Below, one piece after another: positions 1 to 5,671 of a stretch of DNA of 6,364 nucleotides (position 1 is its first letter; the number at the start of each line of letters is the position of its first letter). A program made the position numbers and the translations under genes. The stretch is from Clostridiaceae bacterium (lineage in GTDB: Bacteria; Bacillota; Clostridia; Lutisporales; Lutisporaceae), in NCBI GenBank assembly GCA_028697435.1, contig JAQVFD010000130.1, forward strand, positions 1-6,364, written 5' to 3'. The notes under the pieces were generated by a model. It did not search any database. It saw nothing but the letters and a program-made list of their open reading frames with translations, and was not told where the DNA came from.

Positions 1-2
1 TG

Positions 3-2162
3 GTTCAATACCAAAATGGAAGGCCTGCAGCCACCGGTATGGGTTATAGGGCAGAATACAATCTTTCAAATTCAACCTATTGGTACGTAAATGAATATGA
101 AGGAGTCAAGCTTTGGGAATTGTTGAAAAAATCCGGAATCCCGGAGAGTATGGCAAAAGACGGAAACTCCAAAACCCTGGTTCAGTTTTCAGCAACAGAC
201 GGGTATAAGGATTTTGATAAATTCACAATAGCTCAAATAGCAGATCCTTCATTATTCGGATACTATGAGAAGAATCCGGCTGATTTAAATGACGGAAAAT
301 ATATATCAAAGACTTCCGTGGATCTGAGATCTACGGGTTATCCCGTATTGGTTGCCTATGGTGTCAATGGATATCCATATGTAATAAAAAATACTCTGAA
401 TGGCTATAAGAGCGGTCTTGGAAATGACGGAGGCCCCCTCCGGATAATTTCCGGAAAAACGGAATACAATCATGCTAATGGTTCAAGACAAGCCAAACTG
501 CTGGATAAAATAATAGTCGGAAAAGAAGTGAACTACAGCACCCACTCCGGAAATCCCAATACAAGCTATAAAGCACTTGCTCCAAACAAAATAGCGGTTT
601 CGGTTATCGGTATGGATGGAAGCAATTTGAAGAACCAGAACTTCACTGTATCCGATATTGAAAATATGATATATGGAACCACTGTTTCCAATGCTGAAAA
701 AGTCAAAGCGAAAGTTAAGGCATTCTACGAAGTCCAAAAGGGCGATAGTGCCTACAGCGACTTGTATGAGGGTGTAGACCTGGGTTATTTCTTAAAGGAT
801 AAGGTACAAATTCCCGGTACCAAAGGTACTGTTACCTTTACCGGCAGTAATTCTGAGATTACCGTATCCCTTGATGAAATCTTTACAGCAGAAGGCAAAT
901 CCATTGTCGCCTTTGCTAAAAATGGAGCACCCATGGTGGCTGACAAAAATGCAGCGGGCTATGTAAGCTCTTATACTGACGGAAGCGGAGAAAAGGTTAA
1001 TGTAAAGAATGACGGAGGTCCCTTAATGATACTGTTGCCTCAAAAGAAATCGGTGGGCAGTATCACTTCAATCAAAATTAATCTTCAGCCTGACAAATAT
1101 GCGCATATAGAAACTCCTTACAAAGAATTGGCAGGCAATACTCTAATAATCGGAGGCCCAGGCACAAGGCTCAATACTCCAAAGACCTTCAAGGTCTCCG
1201 ATATAGAAGGAAAGCAGACTTTTGCGGTAACAGGAGATTACAATATAAAGAAATCCGCATCAACGCAGCAGATCCGATACAGAGGTATAGACTTATACAG
1301 CTTCCTGAGATCTGTGGATGTGGGACTCCAATCCAACGCCAGCGAGGTTGTATTCACAGCAGCTGACGGCAAGACTATAACCCTCCCATTGGCAGATGTC
1401 ATGAAAACAAACTATTTAAATAGTGCAACCAAAGCGGAAAATCTTAAAATGATATTGGCCTATGGTTCCGCTTCCGTAAACAATAAAAATCCGGAAGATG
1501 GCAAACCCTTGGCAATTAGTAAAGAATCCGCAGGCTATGATTCAATATATGAAAATTCCGGAGGCCCCCTGTGTCTGGTAGTAGGTCAAAAATCCGCCGA
1601 TGATGTAAATTCCTCCGGCATACTGAAAAATGTCGTAAATATAACGATAAATGCTTCAGCACAAACCTCCTGGAAGCATGACATGAGTCCAACCTATAGT
1701 CAGTACTTGGATTCTACCGTTCTGGAGCTTTCCGGAACAGCATTGGAGGCTCCAAAGAAATTTACTCTTAGAGAGCTTGAAGCAATGGATGACATAATAC
1801 TAAGAGATTCTTATACCTATATAGGTGAGCATCAGCATGAAGGTCTGGATCTGTGGAAGCTTATATCCCAAAAGGCGGGACTTAAGGCAGGGGCTGTTCT
1901 GACCTCGGTAAAGGCAGTAGCCTCTGATGGATTCTCCAAGGATGTACTCTCCATATTCGGAAAGGACGCTTTGGAAAATGGAATTGCCGACGGTCTTGAA
2001 AGAAAAACAATAATGCTGTCATATGCAGCAAACGGGAATCCATTAGTAACAGACACTAACAGCGATGGATACACCAGTGGCAATGAAGGCGGGCCCATAA
2101 GAATGATTACCCATCTGAATCAAGGTGCTTGTCTGAAAGATGTTGTAAAGATAGTCGTTGAT
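3..2162 (+). repeat. Protein-level tandem array of four Oxidored_molyb-like domains
   Basis: Approximate copies by DNA position are 3-518 (partial), 591-1088, 1140-1652 and 1719-2162. The copies are recognisable only as protein, through the GGPL/GGPI turn near the end of each, a preceding NGxP-type strand and a closing 'xxVxxIxVxx' strand. They are not DNA repeats, so the duplications are old. The Arg after the GGPx turn is kept in copies 1 and 4 but replaced by Met and Cys in copies 2 and 3. Boundaries are by eye and may be off by 10-20 residues. Confidence 0.7.
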
Positions 2163-3266
2163 GGCGGTGCTTCAGCTTTACCGATAATAGAAGCCCCCCC
2201 GGCAAAGGTATTTATCACCCACTTGGGCGGGGCTGAGAATGGACTGCCTTTGGCAGGAGTAAGAGCAGTTCTTCCCGATGACAAAGGCGGAGCTTATGTA
2301 GGCACTTACGGAGGCGGAGCGGCTTATCTGGATAAAACCGGCAAGATTAGCACTATAACCATACCCGGAAGCTATGTTAATGATATAGAAGCAGACAAAA
2401 ACGGTGGGGTATGGTTTACTTTAGGAGGTATGGATCCTAAAAACCAGAAGGGTGTCGCTTATCTAAAAGACGGAAATGTAACTCATTATACCAAAGAAAA
2501 CACCGCAGGCAAATTAATTTCTGATTTTGTACAGAGTGTTGAAGTAGACAGCACGGGTAAGGTATGGTTGGGTACAGCATCGGGACTGGTTTCTTTTGAT
2601 TCGGCAAACGGCAGCTGGAAAAGCTGGTCAAAGAAAGACGGAATACCTGCTGAATCTGTCAATACCATAACAACTGATGATAAAGGCGGTTTATGGATCG
2701 GAACCTATCCTGACACAATAGATGCAGAAAACAACGTATACAGCGGCGGTTATGCGTATATGAGCAGCACCGGTAATATAAAACCGTACAAGGATGACCA
2801 AAACACTAAGTTCGCCGATCAATGGGTAAGAAGCATTTCCCTTGATCCGGAAGGCGGAGCATGGATAGTAAAATCCGGTTCCTACTCAACAATGGAAAAC
2901 TCGGGAGGCAGAATTGATTATGTAAATCCTAAAGGTGAACTTGAATTCAGCTATACGGGACATGAGTTGTTACCAAATGAGTTAAAGAATAATGCTGAAA
3001 TACGAACTATGTATGTTGATCATAAAGGAAGTCTCTGGTTTGGAACCACCACCGGAGGTATATTCTTCAGCAAGTCTCCAAAAACCGTAAGCAGGGTTTT
3101 CAGCGGTGCCAAGGGAGACTGGGAATCAACCGGCAGTATGGATTCTATATGGTCCTTGGTTGTAACGGAAGATGCGCTTTGGGCAGGAAGTAACGGCGGT
3201 GTTATTTATGCTCTGTCAGACAATATATTCAAAGATTATAAGAATGTTGATGGATATAATGAATAA
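3..3266 (+). CDS. Large secreted protein, 5' truncated: four tandem sulfite-oxidase-fold (Oxidored_molyb-like) domains plus a C-terminal seven-blade propeller
   Basis: The reading frame is open from the window edge, so the true start and any signal peptide lie upstream; the ATG at 39 is internal. Numbering from that ATG (1075 visible residues), four divergent domains can be seen: the end of one at 1-160, then about 185-350, 368-538 and 561-708. Each repeats a '(Y/F)xGxxLxxxL' segment, a '(T/S)xxDGxxxxxxL' segment, a '(V/I/L)xAYxxNGxP' strand and a GGP(L/I) turn (131, 326, 508, 684). This pattern fits the Oxidored_molyb fold. From about 741 to 1067 follow seven 'DxxGxxWxGT' units typical of Reg_prop propellers. 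There are only two cysteines (512 and 698), and neither lies at the usual molybdenum-ligand position, so cofactor binding is doubtful. No kinase or DNA-binding domain follows the propeller. The protein is probably extracellular, with the propeller as a binding or docking module. The lipoprotein gene follows after 61 bases. The domain family is fairly sure; the function is unknown. Confidence 0.85.
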   Translation, partial: VQYQNGRPAATGMGYRAEYNLSNSTYWYVNEYEGVKLWELLKKSGIPESMAKDGNSKTLVQFSATDGYKDFDKFTIAQIADPSLFGYYEKNPADLNDGKYISKTSVDLRSTGYPVLVAYGVNGYPYVIKNTLNGYKSGLGNDGGPLRIISGKTEYNHANGSRQAKLLDKIIVGKEVNYSTHSGNPNTSYKALAPNKIAVSVIGMDGSNLKNQNFTVSDIENMIYGTTVSNAEKVKAKVKAFYEVQKGDSAYSDLYEGVDLGYFLKDKVQIPGTKGTVTFTGSNSEITVSLDEIFTAEGKSIVAFAKNGAPMVADKNAAGYVSSYTDGSGEKVNVKNDGGPLMILLPQKKSVGSITSIKINLQPDKYAHIETPYKELAGNTLIIGGPGTRLNTPKTFKVSDIEGKQTFAVTGDYNIKKSASTQQIRYRGIDLYSFLRSVDVGLQSNASEVVFTAADGKTITLPLADVMKTNYLNSATKAENLKMILAYGSASVNNKNPEDGKPLAISKESAGYDSIYENSGGPLCLVVGQKSADDVNSSGILKNVVNITINASAQTSWKHDMSPTYSQYLDSTVLELSGTALEAPKKFTLRELEAMDDIILRDSYTYIGEHQHEGLDLWKLISQKAGLKAGAVLTSVKAVASDGFSKDVLSIFGKDALENGIADGLERKTIMLSYAANGNPLVTDTNSDGYTSGNEGGPIRMITHLNQGACLKDVVKIVVDGGASALPIIEAPPAKVFITHLGGAENGLPLAGVRAVLPDDKGGAYVGTYGGGAAYLDKTGKISTITIPGSYVNDIEADKNGGVWFTLGGMDPKNQKGVAYLKDGNVTHYTKENTAGKLISDFVQSVEVDSTGKVWLGTASGLVSFDSANGSWKSWSKKDGIPAESVNTITTDDKGGLWIGTYPDTIDAENNVYSGGYAYMSSTGNIKPYKDDQNTKFADQWVRSISLDPEGGAWIVKSGSYSTMENSGGRIDYVNPKGELEFSYTGHELLPNELKNNAEIRTMYVDHKGSLWFGTTTGGIFFSKSPKTVSRVFSGAKGDWESTGSMDSIWSLVVTEDALWAGSNGGVIYALSDNIFKDYKNVDGYNE
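2259..3239 (+). repeat. Seven Reg_prop-type beta-propeller blades
   Basis: Seven units start near residues 741, 780, 831, 874, 930, 988 and 1037, counted from the ATG at 39. Each begins with a 'V(R/N/Q)xI'-like strand, then an Asp-x-x-Gly turn and an aromatic strand: DKGGAYVGT, DKNGGVWFTLGG, DSTGKVWLGT, DDKGGLWIGT, DPEGGAWIV, DHKGSLWFGT and, in degraded form, EDALWAGS. Seven blades would close a propeller. In Bacteroides hybrid two-component systems such blades form the periplasmic sensor; here they end the protein with no signalling module attached. Confidence 0.8.
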
Positions 3267-3276
3267 ATAGGATGGA

Positions 3277-3309
3277 TTTGGAGCAGGCAGATATACTGCT
3301 TGCTCCAAA
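3277..3309 (+). other. Strong intergenic hairpin without a T-tract
   Basis: Arms 3277-3290 (tttggagcaggcag) and 3296-3309 (ctgcttgctccaaa) form 14 pairs with one G-T wobble (3286/3300) around the loop atata. The hairpin sits 10 bases after the stop of the large secreted protein and 10 bases before the lipoprotein ribosome binding site. The sequence after it (caattatatcgg) has no run of T, and neither does the opposite strand, so it is not a standard intrinsic terminator. It may lower read-through, protect an mRNA end, or mark an RNA processing point so that the downstream genes are expressed at a different level. Confidence 0.7.
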
Positions 3310-3319
3310 CAATTATATC

Positions 3320-3324
3320 GGAGG
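3320..3324 (+). promoter_or_regulatory. Ribosome binding site of the lipoprotein gene
   Basis: A perfect GGAGG lies 3 bases before the ATG at 3328 and 6 bases before a second, directly adjacent ATG at 3331. The spacing favours initiation at 3331; the choice changes the protein by a single Met. Confidence 0.75.
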
Positions 3325-3327
3325 TTT

Positions 3328-3402
3328 ATGATGAATAAGAGAAAAAAGCTATTGCTTGTATTCTTGACAATAGTATTAACTTTGGCTTTTGTTACAGCCT
3401 GC
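3328..3402 (+). other. Lipoprotein signal peptide with lipobox VTAC
   Basis: It comprises a basic stretch (NKRKK), a hydrophobic core of Leu/Val/Phe/Ile, and V22-T23-A24-C25. The Cys codon at 3400-3402 is the predicted lipidation and cleavage point (signal peptidase II). Ser-Ser follows at +2 and +3, consistent with membrane retention. Confidence 0.88.
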
Positions 3403-4062
3403 AGTTCTGCCGAACCCGCTCCGGCAGCAGTCGAAGCTCCGACAGAGTCAGCTCCGGCAGTAGAGCAACCCGCTGTAGAACAGCCTGTGAAAGAACCGGA
3501 AAGTCCACCTGCAGAAAAAGCTCCTGCAGAAGCACCAGTAGAAGCACCAGTAGAAGTAAAACTTGCAGATTCCCAAGAACCAAAGGAGCCGTCAAAACCT
3601 AAACAAGCAGATGCAACATCCCTGGTAATTGAAGGTTCAGGTATTAAGGAGCCGATTACCTTGACTCTTGACGAATTAAAGGCAATGACCGATGCTTATT
3701 ATGAGGATGATTATTTTTCCCTTAACAGCTATGGAACAAAAGAATACTTTTCTTTCAAGGGAATTAAACTTAGTACCGTTTTAGAAAACGCCGGAATTAA
3801 GGAGAGTGCCGCGGCATTAAAGTTTATTGCCTCCGACGGCTATGAATTTGAGATGACTGTGGAACAAGCCTTAAAAGAAGATTATATGGATGAACAAAAT
3901 CCTGATAAGAGATACCCGGTAATTATAGCCTGGCATGAGAACGGCAAAGACTATGATGCATCAAAGGGGGCTCCCTTCCGCCTGGTAATAGGACAGAAGG
4001 AACCCGGCGACGTGAACAAACCCCAATGGGTGCAAAATATAGCAAAGATAACAGTGAATTAG
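3328..4062 (+). CDS. Lipoprotein with Pro/Ala/Glu-rich linker and one Oxidored_molyb-like domain
   Basis: This is a 244-residue protein. It has a basic N-terminus, a hydrophobic stretch (about 8-23) and the lipobox V-T-A-C with Cys25, so it should be lipidated and held on the outer face of the membrane. Residues 28-97 are a flexible Pro/Ala/Glu/Val-rich linker. Residues 98-244 form one sulfite-oxidase-fold-like domain: 'LTLDELKAM' at the start, 'SFKGIKLSTVLENAGI', 'FIASDGYEF', 'VIIAWHENGK', the turn GAPFR at 214-218, and a closing beta strand. Cys25 is the only cysteine, so the usual molybdenum ligand is absent. The end of the domain closely resembles copy 3 of the large upstream protein (VIGQKEPGDVN against VVGQKSADDVN). 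The FMN-binding protein gene starts 11 bases downstream, suggesting one transcript. It is probably a surface partner of that protein; ligand or substrate unknown. The start could equally be the Met at 3331. Confidence 0.9.
   Translation: MMNKRKKLLLVFLTIVLTLAFVTACSSAEPAPAAVEAPTESAPAVEQPAVEQPVKEPESPPAEKAPAEAPVEAPVEVKLADSQEPKEPSKPKQADATSLVIEGSGIKEPITLTLDELKAMTDAYYEDDYFSLNSYGTKEYFSFKGIKLSTVLENAGIKESAAALKFIASDGYEFEMTVEQALKEDYMDEQNPDKRYPVIIAWHENGKDYDASKGAPFRLVIGQKEPGDVNKPQWVQNIAKITVN
3529..3552 (+). repeat. 12-bp perfect tandem duplication in the lipoprotein linker
   Basis: Two exact copies of gaagcaccagta encode EAPV-EAPV (residues 68-75), followed by a partial third unit (gaagta). The repeat is in frame and inside the flexible linker. 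It looks like recent slippage and may vary in copy number between strains. Confidence 0.85.
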
Positions 4063-4066
4063 AGGA
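4061..4066 (+). promoter_or_regulatory. Ribosome binding site that sets the start of the FMN-binding protein
   Basis: AGAGGA overlaps the lipoprotein stop codon (tag at 4060-4062) and lies 7 bases before the ATG at 4074. An upstream in-frame ATG at 4026 would overlap the lipoprotein gene, has no Shine-Dalgarno sequence and would put acidic residues before the membrane segment, so 4074 is preferred. Confidence 0.75.
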
Positions 4067-4073
4067 TATTGAT

Positions 4074-5669
4074 ATGAACAGAAATAAGATATATACCATC
4101 ACTCTCGTAACATTTATCATAATAGTAGGGGCTGCCTTATGGACCACGAATGATACCCGTAAAGAAAAAGCGATGATAAAAGAGATTCTTCCTAAGGCAG
4201 GTAAAATTACCGAAATAAAAGAAGCCCCGTCGGATCCCTTTGTTCGGGAAAACTTCCCGGCGATTGAAAAGGTTTACGAAATCGATGGACTTCCCGCAGC
4301 TTTTATAACCTCCGGTACCGGCTATGTAGGCACTATAAGAACACTGGTGGTAATGGATAATGAACAGGAAATAACTTCGGGAATCCGGATCCTTGAACAG
4401 GGAGACACTCCCGATTATGCAGACCCCATAAAAGAAAACTGGTTCACCGATAGGTTTAAAGACTTGGCATTGCTGGAATACCTTAAGCTGGTTGTGCTTG
4501 ACCCCGAAGGACCCGCAGATATTGTACAGGTAACAGGTGCCAGTGTGTCCAGCCAGGCAGTATTAAACAATGTTAATTCCGCCATAGGTGCTTGGAATTA
4601 TCTTACGGTTGGAGTAAAAAAGGATCCTGTGGAAAATTCCATATCACAAGAAATGTGGGAAAAGGATGAAAACAGCTTCCAGATATCCTGGCCGGATAAT
4701 AATTCAATAAGGGTCAATATCGATGAACTTAAGGATTATCTTCAAGTCACAGTTGAGACCATATTGCAGAAAACCACCGGTGTAAAAATCAATATAACCG
4801 CTTCCGGCCCTTTATTAACGGATGTGCTTGCAAAAAACGGAATAGACATAAATGATTACGAAGCTATCGGAGTTACCGGAAGAGACAACTATTACTCCAT
4901 GATAAGCAAAGATATAATCCGGAACAGGGATATAATCCTTGGAATCATGTTTGACGGCGAAGAAATAATACGAGAAGAAAAACCTGTAAGGATAGTTGTG
5001 CCCGATGAAATGGGAGTATATTGGGTCAAAATGGTCAATAAGATAGACCTTTATGAACATATATCACCCAAGGATATAAAGAATGTTCATATTTTTGAGG
5101 CGTTGACAAGAAGTATAGAGCCTTATTACTACGAGTATTACGGAAGCAAGGACGAGTCCTATCTGGTGGGAAAAATACTCGGAAAGTTTTCCTTTGTTGA
5201 TCCCAATGGTTTCTTTACCATGACAGGATCCGACGGTTTAATCAAGAATGAAACCATAAGCATGGTCAGAGATAGATATTATATAAAAACCGGCGGAGAT
5301 AATGCACCTATGAATATCGGTCCTGCATTCAAGCTTGGCATGAATGTAAAGGAAATGAGCCACTTTTCCACAACTACAGATGCAGTGATATTTCCTGAAG
5401 TGATAATTAAAGTACTTGACGAAGAAAACCTTCCCCGGGGCAAGGCAATGAAATTGTCAGAGGTCCTTGAGGAGGCAGGAATGGTCCTGAGCAACAACGA
5501 TGCCTTAATATTGGTCGATATGAGCGGCAAGGAGTATCCTTTAGGCATAAATGAAATGGAAAGCTCATATTTAATTCCTTCAGAGGGAAGTGCCGATGCA
5601 TTAATTGGAGATATTTCAATAAAAGATGTGCAGAGAATAAGCAAAGTCCAGAAACAAAATGGGGATTAG
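4074..5669 (+). CDS. Membrane-anchored extracytoplasmic FMN-binding protein (RnfG/NosR-like) with C-terminal degenerate Oxidored_molyb-like domains
   Basis: This is a 531-residue protein. Residues 7-23 are a hydrophobic signal anchor after a basic N-terminus (MNRNK), so the rest should lie outside the membrane. Residues 65-178 match the FMN_bind family: 'FITSGTGYVGTIRTLVVMD', then 'ITSGIRILEQGDTPDY' with 'WFTDRF', and the signature VTGASVSSQAV at 153-163. In RnfG, NqrC and NosR this signature is SGATxT/S, and its Thr carries FMN linked by the flavin transferase ApbE; here the residue is Ser157. Residues of about 200-327 and 335-525 resemble weak copies of the domain found in the two upstream proteins ('LLTDVLAKNGI', 'VRIVVPDEMG...WVKMVNKIDL', 'KLSEVLEEAGM', 'ALILVDMSGKEYPL'). 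The protein has no cysteine. The Fe-S membrane protein gene follows after 2 bases. The likely role is to take electrons from it outside the membrane. The FMN domain is a firm call; the C-terminal assignment is tentative. Confidence 0.88.
   Translation: MNRNKIYTITLVTFIIIVGAALWTTNDTRKEKAMIKEILPKAGKITEIKEAPSDPFVRENFPAIEKVYEIDGLPAAFITSGTGYVGTIRTLVVMDNEQEITSGIRILEQGDTPDYADPIKENWFTDRFKDLALLEYLKLVVLDPEGPADIVQVTGASVSSQAVLNNVNSAIGAWNYLTVGVKKDPVENSISQEMWEKDENSFQISWPDNNSIRVNIDELKDYLQVTVETILQKTTGVKINITASGPLLTDVLAKNGIDINDYEAIGVTGRDNYYSMISKDIIRNRDIILGIMFDGEEIIREEKPVRIVVPDEMGVYWVKMVNKIDLYEHISPKDIKNVHIFEALTRSIEPYYYEYYGSKDESYLVGKILGKFSFVDPNGFFTMTGSDGLIKNETISMVRDRYYIKTGGDNAPMNIGPAFKLGMNVKEMSHFSTTTDAVIFPEVIIKVLDEENLPRGKAMKLSEVLEEAGMVLSNNDALILVDMSGKEYPLGINEMESSYLIPSEGSADALIGDISIKDVQRISKVQKQNGD
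4266..4607 (+). other. FMN_bind domain with TGAS flavinylation-type motif
   Basis: The domain covers residues 65-178 of the protein starting at 4074. The motif T154-G-A-S157 is encoded at 4533-4544, and Ser157 (4542-4544) aligns with the flavinylated Thr of RnfG and NosR. The family's usual Asp three residues before the first Ser/Thr is Val151 here; the nearest Asp is 149. Serine is a known alternative acceptor in some ApbE substrates, so covalent FMN remains possible. Confidence 0.75.
5661..5665 (+). promoter_or_regulatory. Ribosome binding site of the Fe-S membrane protein gene
   Basis: GGGGA lies within the last codons of the FMN-binding protein gene, 6 bases before the ATG at 5672. The overlap suggests translational coupling of the two genes. 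Confidence 0.6.
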
Positions 5670-5671
5670 CT

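Noticed and set aside
822..839. Small inverted repeat (aaaggta, loop ctgt, tacctttt-like arm) inside the large gene
   Set aside because: Only a 7-bp stem within well-supported coding sequence, with no T-tract; expected by chance.
3277..3309. Calling the hairpin a rho-independent terminator
   Set aside because: Neither strand has a T-run after the stem, and the downstream genes share the direction and theme of the upstream one.
3267..3327. A sigma-A promoter for the lipoprotein gene in the gap
   Set aside because: The gap is mostly hairpin. No convincing -35/-10 pair with 16-18 bp spacing is seen, though tata-like bases at 3314-3318 exist.
3392..3595. Leucine-rich - strand open frame resembling a membrane peptide
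   Set aside because: It is the antisense of the Pro/Ala/Glu linker codons; the Leu/Val richness follows from that composition.
4026..4073. Upstream in-frame ATG that would add 16 residues to the FMN-binding protein
   Set aside because: It overlaps the lipoprotein gene, has no ribosome binding site and adds an acidic stretch before the signal anchor. The ATG at 4074 has AGAGGA at the right distance.
5279..5644. 121-codon - strand open frame
   Set aside because: It is antisense to the FMN-binding protein gene, has no ribosome binding site or recognisable domain, and its low-complexity Ser/Ile content mirrors the sense codons.
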